Origin: a virus
IMG/VR virus record: IMGVR_UViG_3300046314_000847
Location: 1-44,920 of that record
Length of the DNA stretch: 44,920 nt
Direction: 5' to 3' (one strand)
Shown one piece after another: positions 32,080 to 39,681 of the stretch. Under the pieces are notes generated by a model, which was given only the letters and a program-made list of their open reading frames with translations, made no database searches and was not told where the DNA came from. Position 1 is the stretch's first letter. Each line of letters opens with the position of its first letter. Position numbers and translations under genes: made by a program.

Positions 32080-32952
32080 TTAATTACACGTAAACAAGTC
32101 TTTTTGTTTATTATCTTCATGCCATTTAGTAATCCTATTTTCTATCACTTCAAAATATTCCTGATCCTTTTCTATACAGATATAATTGCGATTCAATTCT
32201 AAACAGGCGATCGCCGTTGTACCACTTCCAGCGAAAGGATCAATTACTAAATCATCTTCTTTTGTGGTTAATTCAATTAATTGCTTAAAGAGTTTAACGG
32301 GTTTTTGTGTAGGGTGTTGGAAGTGATAATGCTCTGTTTGCATCGGGACTATACTTCTTAAACCAACCCCTTTTTGATGTGCTTTATAAGTAGAATAACT
32401 ACGAGCATAATCTTTCTTAGTTTCACCTGTAGTTATACTGTGTTTATTTTTATGTTCAGTTAATTCATTTGACCATAAAATAAAATCTTATGACGATTTT
32501 ATTTTATGGATGTCAGATAATATTCTTTTATAATCTTGATTAATTATTTTAGGATTCATAGCCTCATCAAATTCTATTTTATCCACATAAACTTTATTTA
32601 ATTTACTATTTTTCTTTGCCAACAAACTTATAGATTCGTGGATTCTACCAACTATTGAATACGGGCTACTCGCTCTCTTTTTATACCAGATTAATTCTTC
32701 TTTAAACACAAAACCTAATTCACTACATATTACATTCCATTTAGCAAACTCAAAACCACGACCAAAGAATAATAAAAAACCTGTATCTTTTAACACTCTG
32801 AAACATTCAGTAAAGAGTAATTGCGCATCGAAAAGACAGTCTAATTTGTGTTTGAGATAACCATAAGGTGGATCAGTAATAACAGCATCTACTGAATTGT
32901 CAGAAATAGTTTTTAAAATATCAAAACAGTCGGCATGAAAAACTTGATTCAT
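32080..32952 (-). pseudogene. beta-class DNA methyltransferase with an in-frame stop
   Basis: Reading from 32952 gives 'MNQVFHADCFDILKTISDNS' and 'VITDPPYGYLKHKLDCLFDA'; after 'HKIKSS' a TAA (complement of 32485-32487 region) interrupts the frame, which then continues open with 'DFILWSNELTEHKNKH' to 'DPFAGSGTTAIACLELNR' and ends at 32080. The intact paralogue at 40778-41647 has 'KSYEDFIFW' at the same place, so a single GAA-to-TAA change explains the stop. Both DPPY and the SAM motif are unaltered. Total 291 codons against 290 in the paralogue. Readthrough is possible but unproven. Confidence 0.85.
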
Positions 32953-33168
32953 AGAAAATAAAAATAGTTGTAATTTGATTGTAACTTTTTAAGTACATTT
33001 TGATCATAAATTCTCTATGCTCATTTAATTATTTATAGTTTTCGCTCTGAAAAACCTACGCAAACCTATACAGTAGTCATTTTTTGATGTTGTATAGGCT
33101 TGCTGTTTCCTTCCTGCTTCACCTAATTGACAACGCATAGAGATATATCTATAGGATATGACTTTCCC
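32953..33168. other. gene-free segment between methyltransferase pseudogene and R2
   Basis: No supported gene. It holds a hairpin CCTATAC (33065-33071) with GTATAGG (33092-33098) and a locally less AT-rich stretch (33060-33135, e.g. GCTTGCTGTTTCCTTCCTGC) unlike the surrounding sequence and absent from R1 and R3 flanks. It could be an insertion relic. Confidence 0.4.
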
Positions 33169-33444
33169 ATAGAAAAAAGCCAATTGACGAGTTCCTATCA
33201 ACAGGTTGCCTGATATTAGGTTTCCTGTCATTAGGTTACCTGTTAACAGGTTTTCGATATACATAATTAAGATCAATAAACTCATAATTAAAAAAATAAA
33301 GATCAAGTTAATTATGCAAAAAAAATTATTTTTTCTTTTTTCTGTTTAAGAAAAAGAGCCATTAAACAAATAACTAATTATTCTTTGTATTGCTGATTAT
33401 TTAGCTAAACAAGGCGAATGAAGTAAGGAAAGGATTAATCGTAC
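33169..33444 (-). repeat. large interspersed repeat R2 (inverted copy)
   Basis: Inverted copy of R1/R3. Iterons of form CCT-N6-AGG begin at 33194, 33209, 33224 and 33239 (15-bp spacing); the outer ones include CCTGTTAACAGG. The conserved 'ATGAGTTTATTGATCTTAAT' segment and the GCTAAATAATCAGCAATACA segment are present. It points toward the methyltransferase pseudogene on the minus strand, 217 bp away, and lies divergent to the DUF2213 gene. Confidence 0.8.
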
Positions 33445-33510
33445 CTAAAAGAATTTTATAAGGCTTATTTAGTATGTAGTATAATTGAAATAAAGAGTAA
33501 GGATAAAAAG

Positions 33511-34083
33511 ATGCAATACGATTTTATAAATATTAATAAAAATTCAATAAAACAAGTAGCTGGTGGTGGTATCAGATTAAAAGGGACATTAGCATCTAGT
33601 GGTTGGTTAGAGTATAAAAATATTGATGGGACAATTGAATTACAATTTGTCCCCTTAACAACTCTGTTTGATAAAAATTATGTAGATTCACTTTATGGTA
33701 TGCCATTAACTTTATTTCACCCCGATGATCCTGTAACACCAGTGAATTATCGTGAGTTAACAGTTGGGACTTTGATTAATGTAGTGTGTAATAAAAAAGA
33801 GAAATGTTTAGATGGTGAAATTGCGATAAATGATCGCCAAGCGATAGAATCAGTATTATCAAAATCAATTACAGATTTATCAATGGGTTATGAAGTAGAT
33901 AAAGAAAATATAAAAGGTAATGAATATAATCAAACGAAAAGAAGGGGTAATCATATCTCATTAGTGCCTGAAGGAAGAGATAAAAAAGCCCGTCTGCATT
34001 TAGATGCTAACGGGTTGGAATTGGTGAGTAATGAGATTGTAATATCTAAGAAAGTTTTAATTAGAGCTATTCCTGTGTTTTAG
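33511..34083 (+). CDS. phage prohead protease domain, DUF2213
   Basis: 190 residues. 'GIRLKGTLASSGWLEYKNID', 'FDKNYVDSLYGMPLTLFHPD', 'PVNYRELTVGTLINV', 'ITDLSMGYEVDKEN' and 'GNHISLVPEGRDKKARLHLD' follow the DUF2213 family: GWl-Y ... Sl-g-P-t-HP ... vG ... lS-GY ... NH-s-lV-x-GR. These are capsid maturation proteases (Ser/His candidates in the GY and NH segments). Here it stands alone, 18 kb from the scaffold-like coiled coil and capsid genes that usually follow it. A TATAAT-like -10 is at 33479-33484. Its last 17 nt overlap the convergent DUF262 gene. Confidence 0.8.
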   Translation: MQYDFININKNSIKQVAGGGIRLKGTLASSGWLEYKNIDGTIELQFVPLTTLFDKNYVDSLYGMPLTLFHPDDPVTPVNYRELTVGTLINVVCNKKEKCLDGEIAINDRQAIESVLSKSITDLSMGYEVDKENIKGNEYNQTKRRGNHISLVPEGRDKKARLHLDANGLELVSNEIVISKKVLIRAIPVF

Positions 34084-34615
34084 CTATTAACTGCCTTACT
34101 TTATTTAACTCTTCTTCAGTGTGAATAGTCCCACCTGAGTTAAAATCAAGATACCAATTTAAAATATCTTGTCTTGTTCTTAATTGATTTATATTAAATG
34201 TCAATTTCGTTATAGAATCTCTTATTACCCCGTCAAAATCTTTATAGAAATATCCAAATGCTCTAACTTCATTTTGCATAAACTTCGAAACAGCAGATAA
34301 TCTTTGCTTCCCATCTACTATTACCATTCGATTTAAAATAGGATCGATATTTACGAAGTTGCCTCCTTTTTCAAAGTGAGGGCAATTAAAATAAATATCT
34401 CTTGCACTCCTTCCCCCTTTTAAAAGAAATTCTACATATTTTTCTTTTTGTAATTCAGTCCATTTATAAATTCTTTGGAATTCAGGGTCTAAATCTAAAC
34501 TATATTCTTTTTTATAGGTTTCTAATTGTTTATTTAGATACTCAAAACTCACAGTTATACTATAACTCCCATACTCAAGCTGAGGAATATCTTGAAAACT
34601 TAATACTTTATTCAT
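34067..34615 (-). CDS. DUF262-domain protein
   Basis: 182 residues. 'YSLDLDPEFQRIYKWTELQK' and 'NRMVIVDGKQRLSAVSKFMQ' are the hallmark DUF262 motifs (dP-x-fQR-x-y-W-t-x-x-q-k ... vDGkQRL-x-t). DUF262 is a ParB/Srx-like nuclease fold found in GmrSD and other defence or phage DNA-handling proteins. The usual C-terminal DUF1524/HNH domain is absent; small stand-alone phage versions exist. It may cut or bind modified DNA; inferred. Confidence 0.75.
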   Translation of the reverse strand: MNKVLSFQDIPQLEYGSYSITVSFEYLNKQLETYKKEYSLDLDPEFQRIYKWTELQKEKYVEFLLKGGRSARDIYFNCPHFEKGGNFVNIDPILNRMVIVDGKQRLSAVSKFMQNEVRAFGYFYKDFDGVIRDSITKLTFNINQLRTRQDILNWYLDFNSGGTIHTEEELNKVRQLIAKTQE

Positions 34616-34663
34616 ATTTCTACTTTGTTTTTTGTTTGTACTTCTATTATAGTATGGATTCGT

Positions 34664-35530
34664 CTAAGAGTGACATTCTGAAAATATTTCACAACTATCC
34701 CCGCCTAATAAATCAATTTGATAAGTATAATCATCAGCGTCATTTTTAACTGTTCCTTGCCAACTTTGAGCTTGGTGTATTATGTCTGTAACACTGCGAT
34801 TATTTCTGAAAAATACTCTATTTTTTGCGTTTAAATATTTTGTAAACTCAGCACCTACTCTAGGATATTTAGATTCCATTTCAGCCATAAAATCAAATGC
34901 TTGAGGATTCTCTTTATATATTTGAAATAGTTTTTTATCGGCTTTTTTCCAGCAAGTAACACAATTCCCCTGATACCCTTTTAATAGAAGCCTAAAAGGC
35001 ATTCGATCCCAAAAAGTATTGATCATTGGTTTATTTACTGAAATCATATCGATCAAAGGATAAATCAACTTTTGTTCTTTGGCTTTTTCATTTATTCTAT
35101 CTATTTCATCATTTCTAATACCTATGGCTGTATCATACTTTTCTCCATTAAACCAGTGTTTCCCGAATGCCCGAATAGGGGATAGTTTTAACTCTCTTGT
35201 ACAGATAGGAAACGCTTGGTTAGGAATTCCATATTTCCTGATTATTTCTTCAAACGGTTCGCCTTTTCTTTTTGCCTTTTCAAAATTAGTTAGAGAATAC
35301 CCCGTACATTTTCTTTGCCCATGATTTACATTGGCCTCAACCCATTGAATATTAAAATCCCAATAGTCATCACATTTTTGGATAAATTCTAGTGTTTGTT
35401 CATTTTCTAAACCAGTGTTAGCAAAAACATAGGCAACCTTTTCATAATTACTTTTCAAATGTTTCTTTATCCATTGTGCCATGAAGGCGGAAGTTTCTCC
35501 GCCTGAAAATGAAATTAATAAATTTTTCAT
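34664..35530 (-). CDS. PAPS reductase-like ATP-pyrophosphatase superfamily enzyme
   Basis: 288 residues. The P-loop-like 'LLISFSGGETSAFMAQWI' (SGGxTS) starts the protein, followed by 'YVFANTGLENEQTLEFIQKC', 'FPICTRELKLSPI' and 'GIRNDEIDRI', which fit phage PAPS reductase/adenine-nucleotide alpha-hydrolase proteins. A C-x2-C ('GNCVTCWKKADKKL') is typical of this phage subgroup. The activity could be sulfate activation, tRNA/DNA thiolation or nucleotide modification; not determinable here. It lies between DUF262 and DUF1828 genes on the same strand. Confidence 0.8.
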   Translation of the reverse strand: MKNLLISFSGGETSAFMAQWIKKHLKSNYEKVAYVFANTGLENEQTLEFIQKCDDYWDFNIQWVEANVNHGQRKCTGYSLTNFEKAKRKGEPFEEIIRKYGIPNQAFPICTRELKLSPIRAFGKHWFNGEKYDTAIGIRNDEIDRINEKAKEQKLIYPLIDMISVNKPMINTFWDRMPFRLLLKGYQGNCVTCWKKADKKLFQIYKENPQAFDFMAEMESKYPRVGAEFTKYLNAKNRVFFRNNRSVTDIIHQAQSWQGTVKNDADDYTYQIDLLGGDSCEIFSECHS

Positions 35531-35536
35531 TTTTAT

Positions 35537-35875
35537 TCAAGTAGGGTAATAAGTCGTGATATGAATAATAGCTTTACAGAATTCATTAATTGCACTAAAA
35601 AGAGTAGATAAAGATTGGGAATCGTCAACTTTTTTTATTAACAATCCTTTATCTCTTTGAATATTATAAATATCCAAAGTCTTTGCAATAAACTGATCGT
35701 TCAGAGAATCAGAAATTAACTGATTTAAAAGCCAACGTATTGTTTCCCCTAAATCAGTTAATAGTAATCCTCCTTTTTCTTCTTTGACAAAAATATCGAT
35801 AATATCATTGTCAGGATATAGATAATGTGTTTTTACCAGCCAAAAGTCTTTGTTAAATTTTGAGTAAGTGAACAT
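35537..35875 (-). CDS. DUF1828-like protein
   Basis: 112 residues. 'PDNDIIDIFVKEEKGGLLLT' followed by 'DLGETIRWLLNQL' matches the DUF1828 motif (i-iyv...g-x-x-ltDlGet-x-r-L). DUF1828 is an uncharacterised small domain in phages and mobile elements. The stop lies 6 nt before the PAPS-reductase-like start, so the two are probably co-expressed. Confidence 0.65.
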   Translation of the reverse strand: MFTYSKFNKDFWLVKTHYLYPDNDIIDIFVKEEKGGLLLTDLGETIRWLLNQLISDSLNDQFIAKTLDIYNIQRDKGLLIKKVDDSQSLSTLFSAINEFCKAIIHITTYYPT

Positions 35876-35894
35876 TGAATAATGTATTAAAAGA

Positions 35895-36062
35895 TTACTT
35901 ATATATTACAAAAAAAAATTCAATAGGTTTAATAAAAGGTAAATTTTTATTACCAAAACGATAAATAGATTTATCGAAACTAGGATCAATCACCGTATCT
36001 GGAACCTTTGTAGAGGCTAAAAGTTTCCCAGAATAAACAACTTTATCCTCTACAATCAGATG
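35895..36062 (-). CDS. possible orphan coding fragment after PhoH
   Basis: A frame with no ATG/GTG/TTG start in the right place reads 'HLIVEDKVVYSGKLLASTKV' and 'PDTVIDPSFDKSIYRFGNKN', ending at 35895-35897. The composition looks like real protein. It begins exactly where the PhoH frame ends (stop at 36056-36058) and may be a displaced continuation of that gene, a separately started peptide with a rare start codon, or a remnant. Confidence 0.35.
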   Translation of the reverse strand, partial: HLIVEDKVVYSGKLLASTKVPDTVIDPSFDKSIYRFGNKNLPFIKPIEFFFVIYK

Positions 36063-36925
36063 AATCCGTGCTTAAAATTTTCTTTTTTCTCAATTCTGCC
36101 ACAATCTAAATTTGCTCTAACTGAAAAATATTTTTCTTTTTCTTTGGAATGTTCCGTCGATTCTTTTCTTTTTTCATCTTGTACTTTCAACTCAACCACT
36201 CTTTGTAGTATATCAGTAATTAATGGGTGACGTTCATTGATTTTCTGTTTAAAATCTACAATCCCAATATCATTAATACCAGTAAGTAATCGTTTAAGAT
36301 AATGCATTCCGTAACCATCGGTATTATAGCGATCACATTGAGCATCGTCACCATTAAAGACCATTTTAGAATTTTTACCAATACGAGTAAGTATAGTTAA
36401 AATTTCTAAGCGATTAAGGTTTTGAGCTTCTTCGATAATGATCCCTTTATTGTGAAAAGTACGACCTCTTACAAAACTCATGGGTAAGACTTTGATTTTA
36501 TCTTTATCAAAGAGATAATTAATCTCACCTTCGGGAACAAACAATTCAAGGTTATCTCTGATAGCTTCCCAAAATGGTGACGTTTTATCTTTAACTTCGC
36601 CCGGTAATGACCCTAAATCTTCATCTTTATTACCAGCAACTAATCGAATAATCAATATTTCATTAATGGTACGGGCTTTTAACATTTGATAAAGAGTTTG
36701 AATACAAAAAAGAGTTTTCCCCGTACCAGCGTTGCCTGTTACTAATGAAATACTATTATTGCGGATACTATAAACTAACTTTTTCTGCTCTTCGTTTGGA
36801 ATTAAAAATTTTATTTCTTGTCTAGCTGTTTGATGATAATCCTTTTTGTAATCAGCTATCTCTTCCCCCACTGTCAAGCCTCTTCGTCTTTTAGTCGTGC
36901 TAGTGGGCAGTTTTTGTCTTGCCAT
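36056..36925 (-). CDS. phoH: PhoH-like ATPase
   Basis: 289 residues. Walker A 'VTGNAGTGKTLFCIQTLY' near residue 80, 'FVRGRTFHNKGIIIEEAQNL' with Walker B, and 'MVFNGDDAQCDRY' (sensor-like GD-x-x-Q-x-D) match the PhoH family, which is one of the most frequent phage auxiliary genes. The biochemical role (ATPase/RNA-related) is not settled. The C-terminal 35 residues after 'VVELKVQDEKRKESTEH' are highly charged and not part of the family core. Confidence 0.9.
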   Translation of the reverse strand: MARQKLPTSTTKRRRGLTVGEEIADYKKDYHQTARQEIKFLIPNEEQKKLVYSIRNNSISLVTGNAGTGKTLFCIQTLYQMLKARTINEILIIRLVAGNKDEDLGSLPGEVKDKTSPFWEAIRDNLELFVPEGEINYLFDKDKIKVLPMSFVRGRTFHNKGIIIEEAQNLNRLEILTILTRIGKNSKMVFNGDDAQCDRYNTDGYGMHYLKRLLTGINDIGIVDFKQKINERHPLITDILQRVVELKVQDEKRKESTEHSKEKEKYFSVRANLDCGRIEKKENFKHGFI

Positions 36926-36955
36926 AAGTACATTTTTTTTGTAGATTTATACTTT

Positions 36956-36999
36956 AATCATACCACAAATATATTACTTTTTAGATATATTTGTGGTAT
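36956..36999. promoter_or_regulatory. 16-bp inverted repeat upstream of PhoH
   Basis: Arms TCATACCACAAATATA 36956-36971 and TATATTTGTGGTATGA 36984-36999 are exact complements with a 12-nt loop. It lies 31 bp from the PhoH start, as an operator or an end of an adjacent transcript. Confidence 0.5.
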
Positions 37000-37056
37000 G
37001 ATCACTTACTAAGACATCCAGAAAAAGAATAAAAATGATTTTTATAACTGGAACGT

Positions 37057-37090
37057 TTCGTCAATAATATGACATTATATTATTGACGAA
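37057..37090. terminator. 14-bp stem hairpin upstream of tRNA
   Basis: TTCGTCAATAATAT (37057-37070) pairs with ATATTATTGACGAA (37077-37090). It may end minus-strand transcription from the subtilase gene or separate the tRNA unit. Confidence 0.5.
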
Positions 37091-37126
37091 GAAGACTAAA
37101 TAAGTTAAAATAAATAAATAATTTAA

Positions 37127-37198
37127 CCATGTATGGTCGAGCGGTTAGACAGCAAACTCATAATTTGTGTTAGGCAGGTTCAACTCCTGCATCATGGA
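37127..37198 (+). tRNA. tRNA with CAT anticodon (Met or Ile2)
   Basis: T-arm GCAGG-TTCAACT-CCTGC, D-arm GTC/GAC with GAGCGGTTA, anticodon stem GCAAA/TTTGT and 7-nt loop CTCATAA (anticodon CAT at 37159-37161) are clear. The acceptor stem pairs CCATG (37127-37131) with CATGG (37193-37197) but positions 6-7 (TA with AT) do not pair. No encoded CCA. It could be elongator Met or, after lysidine modification, Ile2 reading ATA, a codon common in this AT-rich DNA. Subtilase ends 7 nt away on the other strand. Confidence 0.75.
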
Positions 37199-37204
37199 TT
37201 AATC

Positions 37205-38821
37205 TTAAACATATTTCTGAGTGAAAATATTATAAACTTGAGCAGGTGTGAGATTAGGGTTTGCCTCTAACATTAAAGCAACTACACCAGCGACATAAGG
37301 AGAAGACATGGAAGTACCTCTTTTATTCCCAAAATCATCAAATCCTACTGTACTAATACCTTCTCCTCCAGCTGTGACATAAAGCATATTGTTATCATTA
37401 CCAGCTTTATTACTGAAATTTTCATTATAAGCTCCAACGGCGATCGCCAATCCTTCTTTAGCAAAAGCGGCTGGATAAATGGGTGATTCACTGCTATCAT
37501 TACCAGCAGATGCTACTACTACAATACCTTTATTTTTTGCATATTGTAAAGCTGTTCTTATAGAATTAACTTGACCCCCACCTAAAGATAAATTAATAAT
37601 ATTAGCACCATTATTGACGGCATAATAAATACTTTTCTCGACAGTATCCCATGTGATTAACCCTTCGATAGGCATAAGAGAAGAATTGAAAGCAACGCCA
37701 GTATTACCAATAGAATTATTCTCTGCACTAACCAAACCCATAACATGAGTTCCATGTCCACCATTAGTTATTAAATTATTATTATTTGTTCTGAAATTCC
37801 AGCCGTTAAGATCATCTACAAACCCATTACTATCGTTATCTAATCCGTCGTCTGCTATTTCGTTTTTATTTACCCAAATATTATTTTTAAGATCAGTATG
37901 TTGAATATTTATAGCTTGATCTATCACGGCTACTGTTACCCCTTTACCGGTATAGCCTTTTATCCAAACTTCGGGTACATTTATTAAATTTAAATAATTC
38001 CCATTTACCCCTTCATAATTAGGTACATTATCAAATAAAGAGCTATTTCCTAATGCAATATTTACTAACTCATTAGCATTAATTAATCCATAACCCGTAT
38101 TTAAATTAAACTCTTTTCTCCCTAAATTTAATAATGGCTTTTCGGGTATCGACGGTGGTAGAATCGGTGTGGGTTCGATAGTTGATTGTGTCACCTCAAT
38201 TATTACTTTGGCTATTGATGTATTAATACCATCTGAAACTTCATAGTCAATATATTCTCTCCCAACAAAATTATTGTTAGGGGCGAATATATATTCATTC
38301 CCGTTTTTAATCAAGCTACCATTTAGCGGAGTTGTAATATTACTAATTGTTAATGGTTTATTTTCAGGGTCTGTATCGTTCGACAAAGGATTAAAGTTAA
38401 TTGATCTGTCATTTGTTGTATTGAATAAATCATCTTTAGCTATAGGTGACTTATTTATTTCGATGGGTAGTCGTTCGCTATCAACTACGTTAATCGTTAT
38501 ATTCCCTTTTGCTATTAATTGATCTAATTGTCCTTTATATACTAAGTTTTCGACACCCATAAAACCCATATTTGGGATATAGGTTAAACTATTATTTCCC
38601 CCTCTGGTAATTGTTCCATTCTTTGGCGAAGTATATGATCTTAACCATGATAATCCTTCATCATTTTCTAAAGGATTAAATACTATACTTGTATTACGAG
38701 CAGTAGTAATTAAATCATCATTAGTTTTAAAAGATTGTATAGTAAGAGTTTGTCCTAAATTTAATAAGCTGTTTTCTGTAGTGAGAAGATTTGAGATAAT
38801 GAGTGGATTTATAGCGTCCAT
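37205..38821 (-). CDS. S8 subtilisin-like serine protease with cadherin-like repeats
   Basis: 538 residues. The catalytic triad is complete: D301 in 'VTVAVIDQAINIQHTDL', H356 in 'GGHGTHVMGLVSA', S504 in 'RGTSMSSPYVAGVVALMLEA'. The N-terminal 220 residues hold two cadherin-like/tandem beta repeats ('FNPLENDEG', 'FNPLSNDTDPENKPLTISNI') of the kind found in cyanobacterial secreted proteins, then a proline-rich linker. No signal peptide is visible, so the route to the cell surface or virion is unclear. Subtilases are unusual in phages; host capture is likely. The 99-aa membrane protein lies 4 nt upstream. Confidence 0.88.
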   Translation of the reverse strand: MDAINPLIISNLLTTENSLLNLGQTLTIQSFKTNDDLITTARNTSIVFNPLENDEGLSWLRSYTSPKNGTITRGGNNSLTYIPNMGFMGVENLVYKGQLDQLIAKGNITINVVDSERLPIEINKSPIAKDDLFNTTNDRSINFNPLSNDTDPENKPLTISNITTPLNGSLIKNGNEYIFAPNNNFVGREYIDYEVSDGINTSIAKVIIEVTQSTIEPTPILPPSIPEKPLLNLGRKEFNLNTGYGLINANELVNIALGNSSLFDNVPNYEGVNGNYLNLINVPEVWIKGYTGKGVTVAVIDQAINIQHTDLKNNIWVNKNEIADDGLDNDSNGFVDDLNGWNFRTNNNNLITNGGHGTHVMGLVSAENNSIGNTGVAFNSSLMPIEGLITWDTVEKSIYYAVNNGANIINLSLGGGQVNSIRTALQYAKNKGIVVVASAGNDSSESPIYPAAFAKEGLAIAVGAYNENFSNKAGNDNNMLYVTAGGEGISTVGFDDFGNKRGTSMSSPYVAGVVALMLEANPNLTPAQVYNIFTQKYV

Positions 38822-38825
38822 AATT

Positions 38826-39125
38826 TTAATTTATACGATTTGTTAATGAACCGAACCAACCAACTGAAATAAAAGTAATAAGCCCAACAATACTAGGTAA
38901 ATTATCAGGCTGAATTACCATTACAATAAAAAGACTTGCTACCAAAACAACAATTACAAATGCCATTTCTTTACTTTTGGCTGTCTCTGATGTTAACCAA
39001 CCGAGATAAGCTCCTGTTATTTCCATGAAACCTTTATTTAATTCCATTACTTGGCTTCCTAGTAATAACAAATAAACATAAGAGATTATTAGTCCAATTA
39101 AAAAATAATGCGGTAATCCATTCAT
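38826..39125 (-). CDS. small membrane protein, holin candidate
   Basis: 99 residues with three hydrophobic segments: about 5-25 ('PHYFLIGLIISYVYLLLLGS'), 55-73 ('AFVIVVLVASLFIVMVI') and 78-92 ('LPSIVGLITFISVGWF'). A short charged stretch (KSKEM) separates the first two. Size and topology fit class I-type holins, but no family signature is seen. It is encoded 4 nt before the subtilase; the lysozyme lies 29 kb away. Confidence 0.45.
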   Translation of the reverse strand: MNGLPHYFLIGLIISYVYLLLLGSQVMELNKGFMEITGAYLGWLTSETAKSKEMAFVIVVLVASLFIVMVIQPDNLPSIVGLITFISVGWFGSLTNRIN

Positions 39126-39240
39126 TACATTCTGTAATACACTATCTTTATCTTAACAAAATGTTAAATGTTAAAATCTCAGTCGTTAACATCAAATTCA
39201 TGTATGATGAAAGTAATACAAATAAAATAAGTAATACAAA

Positions 39241-39681
39241 ATGAAACTATTAAAATCAGGTGATTTGATAAGAATAAAACCTATTTATATTTATATCGAT
39301 TGTCACCCTAATACTTGTAGTAAAGAATTTTTTGAAAAAGTTATCCCATATAAAATAGAAGAAATACATTGCCAGAATTTATCTCTTTTTTCAGAATGTA
39401 TTGGATCGCTATATCCTTATGACTTTGATAAAGAAAAACCTCAAGAGAATTGTCTATTCATCACTTCTGAAAATCATAACGTGGATAAAACATCTAAAAA
39501 CGAAATACTCTTTTTGAATGAAGATAAGAAAAGTGGATTTGTTAGAAGCGACGATGAGGATCATCCTTTTCCTATTTATTCGTCGGTAGAAGAATGTTTT
39601 ATCTCCGATTTTCTAAGTAAAGCGGAGGAAGTATCTAAAGGTTCTCAATACTTTCGCCCCAAAGTAAAGATAAAAAGTTAA
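39241..39681 (+). CDS. hypothetical protein
   Basis: 146 residues with no membrane segment or recognised motif. 'LIRIKPIYIYIDCHPNTCSK' and 'EIHCQNLSLFSECIGSLYPY' contain five cysteines; whether they bind metal is unknown. It is transcribed divergently from the membrane protein; direct repeats AGTAATACAAA flank the start. The 3' end overlaps the ribonucleotide reductase stop. Confidence 0.45.
   Translation: MKLLKSGDLIRIKPIYIYIDCHPNTCSKEFFEKVIPYKIEEIHCQNLSLFSECIGSLYPYDFDKEKPQENCLFITSENHNVDKTSKNEILFLNEDKKSGFVRSDDEDHPFPIYSSVEECFISDFLSKAEEVSKGSQYFRPKVKIKS

Noticed and set aside
31969-32202. Plus-strand 77-aa ORF overlapping leader E
   Set aside because: Antisense to the leader and methyltransferase pseudogene; hydrophobic composition results from AT-rich DNA.
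37127-37198. Integration (att) site at the tRNA
   Set aside because: No integrase gene or second partial tRNA copy is visible in the window.
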